A stretch of 64,000 bases of DNA from Microbacterium aurantiacum. Lineage in GTDB: Bacteria; Actinomycetota; Actinomycetes; Actinomycetales; Microbacteriaceae. Under the pieces are notes generated by a model, which saw only the letters and a program-made list of their open reading frames with translations, was not told where the DNA came from and ran no database searches. Shown piece by piece: positions 34,537-43,302 of the stretch (positions within the stretch are counted from its first letter, which is position 1; each line of letters opens with the position of its first letter). The stretch covers positions 1 through 64,000 of the forward strand of contig NZ_JAJPDW010000006.1 in the NCBI RefSeq assembly GCF_021654035.1, written 5' to 3'. Position numbers and translations under genes: made by a program.

Positions 34537-35898
34537 ATGCCCGCCGTCAACATCGCCCTGACGCCCCCGCCCGCCGGCCAGCCCTCCGTCGATCACCTCA
34601 TCCAGGCGATCGTGTCGGGGGAATCCCTCGATCAGACGTGCAACACCGATCTGGCCGCCGCACCCTGGGATTTCGACGCGCGACCCGGCTACGGCCCGGG
34701 TTCGTCGATGGGGGACGTCATCCCGACGGATGCACCGCGCCAGGGAGAGCTGCCGGCCTCCTACCGGGACGCTTCGGAGGAAGAACTCGACGAGCGGATC
34801 CGCGCCGCCAAGGAAACCCTCGGCGACCGGGTCGTCGTGCTCGGGCACTTCTACCAGCGTCAGGAGGTCGTGCGCCACGCCGACTACGTGGGCGACTCTT
34901 TCCAACTCGCCAACGCCGCTCTGGAGCACCCGGACGCCGAGGCGATCGTCTTCTGCGGCGTGCATTTCATGGCCGAGACGGCGGACCTGCTCTCCCGACC
35001 CGACCAAGCGGTGATCCTCCCGAACCTCGCCGCGGGCTGCTCGATGGCCGACATGGCCGACATCGACCAGGTCGAGGAGTGCTGGGAGCAGCTCGAAGAG
35101 GTCTACGGCGACCTCGAGGCCGTAGACGCGACCGGGCGCGTCCCGGTGATCCCCGTGACCTACATGAACTCCTCCGCCGCCATCAAGGGATTCGTCGGTC
35201 GTCACGGCGGCATCGTGTGCACCTCCTCCAACGCGCGCACGGTCCTGGAGTGGGCCTTCGCCCGCGGCCGGCGCGTGCTGTTCTTCCCCGACCAGCACCT
35301 CGGTCGCAACACCGCGAAGGCGATGGGCGTGCCCCTCGAGCAGATGCCGCTGTGGAACCCGCGCCGTCCGTTCGGCGGCTCTGACACCCGGACCCTGGAA
35401 GACGCCCGCGTGATCCTCTGGCACGGGTTCTGCTCGGTGCACCGCCGGTTCTCCGTCGAACAGATCGCCGCGGCGCGGCGCGACCACCCGGGCGTGCGCG
35501 TCATCGTCCACCCGGAATGCCCGATGGACGTCGTCGACGCCGCCGACGAGGCGGGCTCCACCGATCACATCCGCCGCGCCATCGCCGCCGCCACAGAGCC
35601 GACGACCTTCGCCATCGGCACCGAGGTCAATCTGGTTCAGCGCCTGGCTGCCGACCACCCGCAGCACACGATCTTCTGCCTGGACCCCGTCGTCTGCCCG
35701 TGCTCGACGATGTACCGCATCCACCCGGGTTACCTCGCGTGGGTGCTCGAGGGCCTCGTCGCCGGGGAGGTGCGCAATCGGATCACCGTGACCGGCGAGG
35801 TGGCAGAGCCCGCACGGGTCGCTCTCGAGCGGATGCTCGCCGCCAAGCCCGCGGCGGCGTCTCCGGAGGTCGCCGCGGGGTGGGAGAACGCGTCATGA
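34537..35898 (+). CDS. nadA: quinolinate synthase
   Basis: 453 residues, long actinobacterial NadA. Substrate motif GHFYQRQEVVRHADYVGDSF, Fe-S cysteines in FCGVHFMAETA, HPECPMDV and DPVVCPCSTMY, and AAGCSMADMAD. It condenses iminoaspartate (from NadB) with dihydroxyacetone phosphate to quinolinate, and needs a [4Fe-4S] cluster. The cysteine desulfurase downstream in this operon may supply sulfur for it. ATGA overlap with nadB. Confidence 0.96.
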   Translation: MPAVNIALTPPPAGQPSVDHLIQAIVSGESLDQTCNTDLAAAPWDFDARPGYGPGSSMGDVIPTDAPRQGELPASYRDASEEELDERIRAAKETLGDRVVVLGHFYQRQEVVRHADYVGDSFQLANAALEHPDAEAIVFCGVHFMAETADLLSRPDQAVILPNLAAGCSMADMADIDQVEECWEQLEEVYGDLEAVDATGRVPVIPVTYMNSSAAIKGFVGRHGGIVCTSSNARTVLEWAFARGRRVLFFPDQHLGRNTAKAMGVPLEQMPLWNPRRPFGGSDTRTLEDARVILWHGFCSVHRRFSVEQIAAARRDHPGVRVIVHPECPMDVVDAADEAGSTDHIRRAIAAATEPTTFAIGTEVNLVQRLAADHPQHTIFCLDPVVCPCSTMYRIHPGYLAWVLEGLVAGEVRNRITVTGEVAEPARVALERMLAAKPAAASPEVAAGWENAS

Positions 35899-37508
35899 CG
35901 TCCGGGCGGGCTCCGGTGCGCGTGGTCGTCGTCGGGTCCGGAATCGCGGGGCTGACCGTGGCCCTCCACGCCGCCGACGCCGGATGCCGGGTGACCCTGG
36001 CGACGAAGGACGTGCTCGAACACGCCAACACCCGCTACGCCCAGGGCGGCATCGCCGGGGTGATGTTCCCCGACGATCGCGCCGATGCGCACCTGCAGGA
36101 CACCCTGATCGCCGGCGCCGGCCTCGGTGACCCGGCTGCCGTCCGCGTTCTCGTCGAGGAGGGTCCGGCCCGCATCCGTGAGCTCATCGCCCTCGGGGTC
36201 GCCTTCGATCGCGCCGCCGACGGCACGCTCGTCAAGGGCCTCGAGGCTGCGCACTCGTACCCGCGGATCCTGCACGCGGGCGGCGACGCCACGGGCACCG
36301 CGATCGAGCGGGCCCTCGTCGCAGCCCTCCGCACCGCCGAGATCCGCATCCTCGAGCACGCCTTCCTCGTCGACCTGATCCGCGACGGGGACCGCGTCGT
36401 CGGCGTCGACCTCCTCATCGGGGAGACGGACGACGCCGAAGGCCACCGACTGCGGCTGGATGCGGATGCCGTCGTCCTCGCCACCGGGGGCGCCGGCGAA
36501 CTGTACGCCCATTCGACCAACCCCGACGTGGCCACCGCCGACGGCATCGCCGCGGCGCTCCGGGTGGGAGCGGCGGTCGCGGACCTGGAGTTCGTCCAGT
36601 TCCACCCGACGACCATCGCGGTCGGCACCCCGTTCCTCGTCTCGGAGGCGGTCCGCGGCGAAGGGGCGATCCTCATCGACGACGACGGCCGCCGGTTCGT
36701 CTTCGACGCCCACCCCGACGGCGAACTCGCACCCCGCGACGTCGTCGCCCGGGCGATCGCGCGTCGGATGGAGGAACAGGGGGGTCGTCCGGTCCTCCTC
36801 GACGTCTCGCCGCTGCACCCGTGCGACGCCAGCGCCCGAGCGTCGTACCTTGCGCGTCGCTTCCCCACGATCGACGCCGCCGTCCGCGAACGGGGCCTCG
36901 ACTGGTCGCGCGAACCGATTCCCGTCACCCCCGCGGCGCACTATCTGATGGGCGGCGTCGTGACGGATCTCCACGGTCGTACGAGCGTTCCGGGGCTGTA
37001 CGCGGTCGGCGAGACCGCGCGCACCGGCGTCCACGGAGCCAACCGCCTCGCGTCCAACTCGCTCCTCGAGGGTGCCGTCTTCGGCGCCCGCGCCGGCGAC
37101 GTGATCGCCGGCGACGCCGACGAAGACGCGTGGACGGGACCGGGGATCGCGCCCGCGCCCGCAGCATCCGACTCCGCGGCATCCGACCCCTCGTCGTCGC
37201 CGTTCCCCGACCCCGTCCCGGCGTTCTCCCGTCCACTGCTGCAGCGAGCGATGTGGGACGGAGCAGGACTCGTCCGGGACGACGGCGGGCTCGCGCACAC
37301 GGCGGCCCTCATCGCCGCGTGGCGCGCCCAGCCGAGAACGCCCCGCCGCGAGAAGGAGTACGAGGACGAGAACCTGCTCCTCGTCGCCGCCCACCTCGTC
37401 GCGGCGGCGCGGGCGCGCACCCTCTCGGTCGGAGCGCATTATCGTCGCGACACCGCGCCCACGCCCCGATCGCCCGCACCGAACCTCGTCGTGGAAGGAA
37501 GCAGCTGA
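35895..37508 (+). CDS. nadB: L-aspartate oxidase
   Basis: 537 residues from the ATG at 35895. FAD-binding VVVGSGIAGLTVALHAADAG at the N-terminus, active-site segments NTRYAQGGIAGV and FVQFHPTTIAV, and AHYLMGGVVTDLHGRTSVPGLYAVGE before the C-terminal helical domain. Oxidises L-aspartate to iminoaspartate. Around residue 420 there is a low-complexity Ala/Pro/Ser stretch not typical of the family. Overlaps nadA by 4 nt and nadC by 1 nt. Confidence 0.95.
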   Translation: MTSGRAPVRVVVVGSGIAGLTVALHAADAGCRVTLATKDVLEHANTRYAQGGIAGVMFPDDRADAHLQDTLIAGAGLGDPAAVRVLVEEGPARIRELIALGVAFDRAADGTLVKGLEAAHSYPRILHAGGDATGTAIERALVAALRTAEIRILEHAFLVDLIRDGDRVVGVDLLIGETDDAEGHRLRLDADAVVLATGGAGELYAHSTNPDVATADGIAAALRVGAAVADLEFVQFHPTTIAVGTPFLVSEAVRGEGAILIDDDGRRFVFDAHPDGELAPRDVVARAIARRMEEQGGRPVLLDVSPLHPCDASARASYLARRFPTIDAAVRERGLDWSREPIPVTPAAHYLMGGVVTDLHGRTSVPGLYAVGETARTGVHGANRLASNSLLEGAVFGARAGDVIAGDADEDAWTGPGIAPAPAASDSAASDPSSSPFPDPVPAFSRPLLQRAMWDGAGLVRDDGGLAHTAALIAAWRAQPRTPRREKEYEDENLLLVAAHLVAAARARTLSVGAHYRRDTAPTPRSPAPNLVVEGSS

Positions 37509-38377
37509 TGCTCACCCGATCGGTCATCGACCGCGCCGTCGCCCTCGCCCTGGAGGAGGACGCCCCCTGGGGCGACATCACGAGCGCGTTCCTGATCCCG
37601 GCGGACGCGACCGCGACAGCCGAGCTCGTCGCACGGGAAGGAGGCGTCTTCTCGGGTGGAGAAGTCTTCCGCGCCGCCTTCGCCCTGACCGATCCGCTTG
37701 TGACGGTCGACCTCCACATCTCGGACGGCGAGGCGTTCGAGGCCGGCGCTCACTTGGCCACCGTGACCGGCCCCGCGCGCGGGATCCTCACCGCCGAGCG
37801 CGTCGCGCTCAACTTCACCCAGCGGATGAGCGGCATCGCCACCCTCACCGCGCAGTACGTCGCCGAGACCGCGCTCACCGGCGCGCGGATCGCGGACACA
37901 CGCAAGACCACTCCGGGCCTGCGGGCATTCGAACGTCACGCGGTGTCGTGCGGCGGCGGCCACAATCACCGGAGGACCCTCTCGGACGCGGTGATGGCCA
38001 AGGACAACCACCTCGCCGTCCTCCTCGCGGAGGGCCTGTCGGTCACCCAGGCGCTGCAGCAGATGATCGCCCGCCTGCCGCACACCACGCACGTGGAGGT
38101 GGAGGTGGACAGTCTGGATCAGATCGAGGCGGTGCTCGCCGCCGGGATCGGCACGATCATGCTCGACAACTTCTCTCTGGACGACCTCCGTCGGGGGGTC
38201 GAGATCGTCGGCGGCCGCGCGACCGTCGACGCGAGCGGCGGCGTGACCCTGGAGACGGTGCGGGCGATCGCCGAGACGGGCGTCGACGTGATCTCGGTGG
38301 GGGCGCTCACGCATTCCGCCCGCGCCCTCGACCTCGGGTTGGACGTCCGGGTCGATCGCGCCCCGGAACCGGTCTGA
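37508..38377 (+). CDS. nadC: nicotinate-nucleotide pyrophosphorylase (carboxylating)
   Basis: 289 residues. Quinolinate and PRPP sites: TAERVALNFTQRMSGIATLT, ARIADTRKTTPGLRAFERHAV, GGGHNHRRTLSDAVMAKDNH and VEVEVDSLDQ. It makes nicotinate mononucleotide from quinolinate, completing the de novo branch begun by NadB and NadA. Starts in TGATG with the nadB stop. Confidence 0.96.
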   Translation: MLTRSVIDRAVALALEEDAPWGDITSAFLIPADATATAELVAREGGVFSGGEVFRAAFALTDPLVTVDLHISDGEAFEAGAHLATVTGPARGILTAERVALNFTQRMSGIATLTAQYVAETALTGARIADTRKTTPGLRAFERHAVSCGGGHNHRRTLSDAVMAKDNHLAVLLAEGLSVTQALQQMIARLPHTTHVEVEVDSLDQIEAVLAAGIGTIMLDNFSLDDLRRGVEIVGGRATVDASGGVTLETVRAIAETGVDVISVGALTHSARALDLGLDVRVDRAPEPV

Positions 38378-38378
38378 G

Positions 38379-39524
38379 GTGCTCTACCTCGACAACGCCG
38401 CGACGGCTCCCGTCCGCCGTGAGGTGCTCGAGGCGATGCTCCCCCACCTCGCCCACGGATTCGGGAACCCCTCCAGCCATCACACCGTCGGCGAGCGCGC
38501 CGCCGGTGTGCTCGCCGACGCCCGCGCGCGGGTGGCCGGGGTACTCGGCGTCCGCGCCGGCGACATCGTGTTCACCTCCGGCGGCACCGAGGCGAACAAC
38601 CTCGCGGTGAAGGGGATCTCACTCGCCGCCCTCGCGCACCGCGAGCGCCGCCATCTGATCACCACGACGATCGAGCACGAGTCGGTGCTCGCCTCCGCGG
38701 ATCACCTGCGACGCTTCCACGGATTCGACGTCACCTCCGTCACCGTGGGGGCCGACGGTCGCGTGGATCCTGATGCCGTCCTCGCGGCCGTCCGGGCGGA
38801 CACGGCGCTGGTCACCCTCGGGTACGCCAACAACGAGATCGGCACCGTGCAGGACGTCCCGTCCGTGGCGTCGGCGTTGGCGGCGCGCGGCATCCCCCTC
38901 CATGTGGATGCCGTCCAGGCTGCCGGGTGGCTGCCGATCGACCGCCCGACGACCGGAGCGGACGCCCTGTCGCTGTCGGGCCACAAGATCGGCGCCCCCC
39001 AGGGGACCGGGGTCCTGGCGGTCCGCGGGCGTATTCCGCTCGAGCCCGTGCTGCACGGCGGAGGCCAGGAGCGCGGCCGTAGGAGCGGAACGGAGAACGT
39101 CGCGGGCGCCGTGGCGATCGCGACCGCCCTGGAGCTGGCCGAACGCGAGAGGGCGACGGATGCCGCGCGGGTGGGTGCCGCCCGGGACGCCCTCATCGCC
39201 GGTGTGCTCGACACCGTGCCGGCCGCGCGCCTCACCGGCCACCCGCACCACCGTCTGCCGGGCACGGCGAGCTTCGTGTTCCCCGGGTCGAGCGGCGAGG
39301 CGGTCCTGCTCGAATTGGAGCGGCGCGGCATCGTCTCCTCCAGCGGATCCGCGTGCGCGGCCGGCAGCGACGAGCCGTCCCACGTCCTCACCGCGATCGG
39401 TCTGGACGCCGATGTCGCCCGTACGGCCGTCCGCATCACCCTGCCGCACGGATTCACCGCCGCGATCCCCCCGATCGTGGATGCGGTGGCGGCGTCGGTG
39501 ACGGCCGTACAATCGGGCGCGTGA
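38379..39524 (+). CDS. cysteine desulfurase (NifS/IscS type) in the nad operon
   Basis: 381 residues. PLP enzyme with HVDAVQAAGWLPID, lysine site LSLSGHKIGAPQGTGVL and catalytic cysteine loop SSSGSACAAGSDEPSHVL. NifS-type enzymes in nad operons provide sulfur for the NadA cluster. GTG start one base after the nadC stop, so cotranscribed. The last codons contain the promoter of the next gene. Confidence 0.9.
   Translation: MLYLDNAATAPVRREVLEAMLPHLAHGFGNPSSHHTVGERAAGVLADARARVAGVLGVRAGDIVFTSGGTEANNLAVKGISLAALAHRERRHLITTTIEHESVLASADHLRRFHGFDVTSVTVGADGRVDPDAVLAAVRADTALVTLGYANNEIGTVQDVPSVASALAARGIPLHVDAVQAAGWLPIDRPTTGADALSLSGHKIGAPQGTGVLAVRGRIPLEPVLHGGGQERGRRSGTENVAGAVAIATALELAERERATDAARVGAARDALIAGVLDTVPAARLTGHPHHRLPGTASFVFPGSSGEAVLLELERRGIVSSSGSACAAGSDEPSHVLTAIGLDADVARTAVRITLPHGFTAAIPPIVDAVAASVTAVQSGA
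39508..39513 (+). promoter_or_regulatory. internal leaderless -10 for the glycosyltransferase gene
   Basis: TACAAT (39508-39513), a near-consensus -10 inside the end of the desulfurase gene, 7 nt before the GTG at 39521. The glycosyltransferase can thus be expressed apart from the nad genes. Confidence 0.6.
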
Positions 39525-40480
39525 GCCGCCCTCTCGTCACCGTCGTCGTCCCCGGATTCGACGTCGCCGACTTCGCCGCGGAGGCGGTGGCCTCTCTCGA
39601 GGCCCAGGAGATGCCCGCCTGGCGTGCGATCCTCGTGGACGACGCCTCCCGCGACGCGACCGGGGCGATCTTCGATGAGGCCGCCGCGCGCGATGCGCGG
39701 TTCACCGTGATCCGCCACGCGAGGCGACAGGGCCTGGGTGCGGCGCGCAACGCCGGGATCGACGCGGTGCGCACGCCCTTCCTCGCCTTCCTCGACGCCG
39801 ACGACCGGATGACCCCGTCCGCCCTCCGCCGGTGGATCGAGACGCTCGAGCGCACCGGCAGCGATCTCGTCGTGGGGGCCTACGTGCGCCTGCGCCCCAC
39901 CGCCGCCGGCGGGTATACGCCGGGCACGGTGCAGCCGTGGGTCGCACGATCGACCGTGCCCGCGCGCGAGGCTGTCAGCCTGCGCGAGCACCCGGACGTC
40001 TCGGGCAACATCGTGGCCTGGTCCAAGGCGAGCCGGACGGAATTGTGGCACCGCACCGGCATCCGTTTCCCCGTCGGACGGGCCTACGAGGATCAGGTCG
40101 TCGCCCAACAGCTCTACACGCGCGCGCGGACGATCGATGCGATCCCGGACGTCGTGGTGGAGTGGCGCGAGCGCGCCGACGGGAGTTCCATCACGCAGCG
40201 CAAGGACGCCTTGCCGATCCTGCGCGACTACCTCGACGCCCTCGGAGGCGGGCTCGACGTCCTCGCGTCCGCGGGCCAGACGGCGGCGATCCGCGCCCGC
40301 GTCGACCTGATCCGGGAGCTCGATCTGCCCCCGCTGATCGAGATTGCGCGCATTCACCCCGATGACGCCTACCGACGGCACCTCGGAACGTTCGTCCGTG
40401 CCCTCGATGACCGGATGGCGGTACCGCGGAGCACGGATGCCGCACGCGAGCGCGCCCTCGACGCAGCGCGCCTGTGGTGA
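39521..40480 (+). CDS. family 2 glycosyltransferase
   Basis: 319 residues from the GTG at 39521 (GTGA overlap with the desulfurase stop). GT-A fold: VVVPGFDVADFAAEAVASLE, ILVDDASRDATG (nucleotide Asp), FLAFLDADDRMTPSAL (DxD). Soluble, no membrane helix. Similar to teichoic-acid or capsule GT2 enzymes; acceptor unknown. No link to NAD is apparent, which fits its separate promoter. Confidence 0.85.
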   Translation: MSRPLVTVVVPGFDVADFAAEAVASLEAQEMPAWRAILVDDASRDATGAIFDEAAARDARFTVIRHARRQGLGAARNAGIDAVRTPFLAFLDADDRMTPSALRRWIETLERTGSDLVVGAYVRLRPTAAGGYTPGTVQPWVARSTVPAREAVSLREHPDVSGNIVAWSKASRTELWHRTGIRFPVGRAYEDQVVAQQLYTRARTIDAIPDVVVEWRERADGSSITQRKDALPILRDYLDALGGGLDVLASAGQTAAIRARVDLIRELDLPPLIEIARIHPDDAYRRHLGTFVRALDDRMAVPRSTDAARERALDAARLW

Positions 40481-40508
40481 GACGCAGACGCGGGAGACGA
40501 CGAGCGAC

Positions 40509-42533
40509 TCAGGCGCCGGGAACCGCCGGCGGAACCCACGCCGGCTCGGGACCATCCGCCGCGACGGACTCCGGCGCCGGGCTCTCATCGGTCCGCCCCT
40601 CCGGAGGTCGGTCCGCACGACGGTCCGGATGGTCCGCCGGTGCCTCCGCCTCCTCCGCCGCGAGGATGCGGGATGCGGCGAGCTGCTCCGCGGCGAGCTC
40701 CGCGTAGAGCCCTCCCGCCGCGATCAGCGACGCGTGCGTCCCCGACTCGACGATCCGTCCCCCCTCGACCACGTGGATGACGTCGGCGCCGATCACGGTG
40801 GACAGCCGATGCGCGATCGACAGTGTCGTCCGCCCGCGGGCGGCGGCGTCCAGCGCCTCTTGGACGACCCGCTCGCTCACCGTGTCCAGCGCCGACGTGG
40901 CCTCGTCGAGGAGGAGCACCGGCGGGTCCTTCAGCAGCACCCGCGCGATCGCGATCCGCTGCTTCTCGCCACCGGACAGCCGGTATCCGCGCTCGCCGAC
41001 CACCGTGTCGTACCCGTCGGCGAAGCCCGAGATGACGTGGTCGATGTTGGCCGCACGACAGGCCCGGACGAGCTCGTCGTCGGTGGCGTCGGGCTTGGCG
41101 TACCGGAGGTTCTCGCGGATCGTGGCGTGGAAGAGGTACGTCTCCTGCGAGACGATGCCGACACTGTCGATGATCGACTCCTGCCGCAGCGCACGGACGT
41201 CCATCCCCGCGAAGAGGACCGCGCCCGCAGACGCCTCGTACATGCGGGGCGTGAGGTAGAGGATCGTGGTCTTGCCCGCGCCCGACGGGCCGACGAAGGC
41301 GACGTGCTGGCCCGGTTCGGCGACGAAGTCGATGCCCCGGAGCGTCGGGCGCGCGTCGGGAGCGGCATCCGGATAGCGGAAGACGACGTCGCGGAACTCG
41401 ATACGCCCCACCGGCCCCGGCGCCTCGGCGACGTCACGGGCCTGCGGGGCGTCCCGGATCGCGGGGACGAGGTCGAGATACTCGAAGATCCGGGCGAAGA
41501 GCGCGGCCGAGGTCTGAAGGTCCAGCGCCACCCGCATGAGGCCCATCAGCGGCTGGAGCAGGCGGGCCTGCACGGTCGTGAAGGCGACGATCGTACCCGC
41601 CGTGATCGTGTCGTCGACGGAACCGGTGACGAGATATCCGGCCACCAGGTAGACCACGGCCGGGACGCTCGCCATCAGCACCTGCACGACCGCGAAGAAG
41701 CCCTGGCCGCTCATGGCGCGCCGTACCTGCAGGCGCACCTGGTTGCGGTTCTCCTCGGTGTAGCGCGCCGACTCGGTGCGCTGACGGTTGAAGGACTTCG
41801 ACAGGAGGATGCCGGACACGCTCAGCGTCTCCTGCGTGATCGCGGTCAGCTCCGACAGCGATTCCTGCGTCTCGGCGGCGATCCGTGCCCGCACCTGTCC
41901 GACACGACGCTGGACGATCACGAGGAAGGGCATCAGGACGACGGCGATGATCGTGAGTCGCCAGTCGATGATGATCATCGCCACGAGGGAGGCGATCACG
42001 GTGACGACGTTGCCGAGGATGCTGGTGACGGTGTTGGTGAGGACGCCGGACACCCCGCCGACGTCGTTCTGCAGGCGCGACTGGATCACGCCGGTCTTGG
42101 TGCGGGTGAAGAAGCCGAGCTCCATCGCCTGGAGATGCTCGAACAGCCGCACCCGCAGGTCTCCGGTCACCCGATTGCCCACGGTCGAGGTCAGCCAGGT
42201 CTGCACGACGCCGAGCGCCGCCGACAGCAGGAACATCCCGACCATGATCAGGACCAGCCGCCACAGCAGCGGCACATCGGGTCCGCCGCCGGCAACCGGG
42301 AAGAGGGCATCGTCGAAGATCCGCTGCACGATGAGCGGCGGGACGACGGCGATCGCCGCACCCACGATGACCAGCACTCCGGTGAACAGGATGCTCCACC
42401 GGTACGGGCGGAAGAGGGCCACCACGCGCCGGCCGAGGTCGGGGATCTTCGGCGCCTGCGCGTTCGCCCGGCGCTGCGCGTCGGTGTCGATCGGCCGGAA
42501 ACCCGGTCCGCCGCCGCGCATACCCATACTCAC
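40509..42533 (-). CDS. ABC exporter, fused permease and ATPase
   Basis: 674 residues. Six-helix exporter domain (about 40-340; VIVGAAIAVVPPLIVQRIFD, then GFFTRTKTGVIQSRLQND), then an ATPase with GPSGAGKTT, signature LSGGEKQR, LLLDEATSALD and H-loop SIAHRLSTV. Type I half-transporter; acts as a dimer to export lipids, drugs or peptides. The last 60 residues are a Pro/Glu/Asp-rich tail. Leaderless: TAGGCT (42545-42540) is 6 nt before the GTG. Confidence 0.92.
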   Translation of the reverse strand: MSMGMRGGGPGFRPIDTDAQRRANAQAPKIPDLGRRVVALFRPYRWSILFTGVLVIVGAAIAVVPPLIVQRIFDDALFPVAGGGPDVPLLWRLVLIMVGMFLLSAALGVVQTWLTSTVGNRVTGDLRVRLFEHLQAMELGFFTRTKTGVIQSRLQNDVGGVSGVLTNTVTSILGNVVTVIASLVAMIIIDWRLTIIAVVLMPFLVIVQRRVGQVRARIAAETQESLSELTAITQETLSVSGILLSKSFNRQRTESARYTEENRNQVRLQVRRAMSGQGFFAVVQVLMASVPAVVYLVAGYLVTGSVDDTITAGTIVAFTTVQARLLQPLMGLMRVALDLQTSAALFARIFEYLDLVPAIRDAPQARDVAEAPGPVGRIEFRDVVFRYPDAAPDARPTLRGIDFVAEPGQHVAFVGPSGAGKTTILYLTPRMYEASAGAVLFAGMDVRALRQESIIDSVGIVSQETYLFHATIRENLRYAKPDATDDELVRACRAANIDHVISGFADGYDTVVGERGYRLSGGEKQRIAIARVLLKDPPVLLLDEATSALDTVSERVVQEALDAAARGRTTLSIAHRLSTVIGADVIHVVEGGRIVESGTHASLIAAGGLYAELAAEQLAASRILAAEEAEAPADHPDRRADRPPEGRTDESPAPESVAADGPEPAWVPPAVPGA

Positions 42534-42557
42534 GGCGTCAGCCTAGTCACCGCGGAT

Positions 42558-43208
42558 TCACCCGAGGTCGAGGACGAGATTCACCACCGTTCCGATGATG
42601 ACCGCGCCGAACATGTACGCCAGCAGCGCCTGCGGGATGACCAGCCGTCGGATCTCGTTCGACCGGACACTCGTGTCCCCCACCTGGTAGCCCATCCCGA
42701 CCCCCAGCGAGAAATAGGCGAAGTCCGAGTAAGCCGGATCCTCGCTCTGGTTGAAGTCGATGCCCGCCACCGGATCCGAGTAGTAGAGGTGGGCGACGCG
42801 CAGCATGTAGTCCGTCTGGATCAGCAGCCACGACGCCGCCACGCTCAGGAGGGCGATGGCCGCGAGGATCCACGAGGTCACCTCCCCCGCGCGATCGGTC
42901 TGCACGAGCACGACGGCGACCGCACCGAGACTGGCCACGCTTCCGACGAGGGCGGCGACCCGGGCCACCGACCGACCGGGATCCTCGGTCGTCGCGTGCG
43001 CGCGCGTCGCCGCGGCATCCATCGGCCACACGACCAGCACGACCCAGACGACGGCGGTGGCCGCCAGCGCCGCCCACCCGGCGAGGAGCGCGGCGGCGAT
43101 CCCCAGCACGGGGACGAGGGCGACCGTGATCAGGATGCCGATCCCCGCGGCGGTCGACAGCCGGAGCACCACGGTGTGATGCGGGCGCAGATCGCTCATG
43201 GTTCGCAT
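42558..43208 (-). CDS. DUF1345 membrane protein
   Basis: 216 residues, about five helices, with the family's conserved HLYYSDPVAGIDFNQSEDPAYSDFAYFSLGVGMGYQVGD region (shown in part: GIDFNQSEDPAYSDFAYFSL) near residues 140-170. Function unknown. Start at 43208 or at a second ATG three codons later (43199); no clear ribosome site at either. Divergent from the MFS gene. Confidence 0.8.
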   Translation of the reverse strand: MRTMSDLRPHHTVVLRLSTAAGIGILITVALVPVLGIAAALLAGWAALAATAVVWVVLVVWPMDAAATRAHATTEDPGRSVARVAALVGSVASLGAVAVVLVQTDRAGEVTSWILAAIALLSVAASWLLIQTDYMLRVAHLYYSDPVAGIDFNQSEDPAYSDFAYFSLGVGMGYQVGDTSVRSNEIRRLVIPQALLAYMFGAVIIGTVVNLVLDLG

Positions 43209-43302
43209 CGTTCCACGGATCCGGGAATGCCGTGTCGGAGCACGCCGTTATCCTGGGGGCTTGCCATCTCCGGGTGGCCCCGACGATCTCGAGGAGTTCC
43301 CG

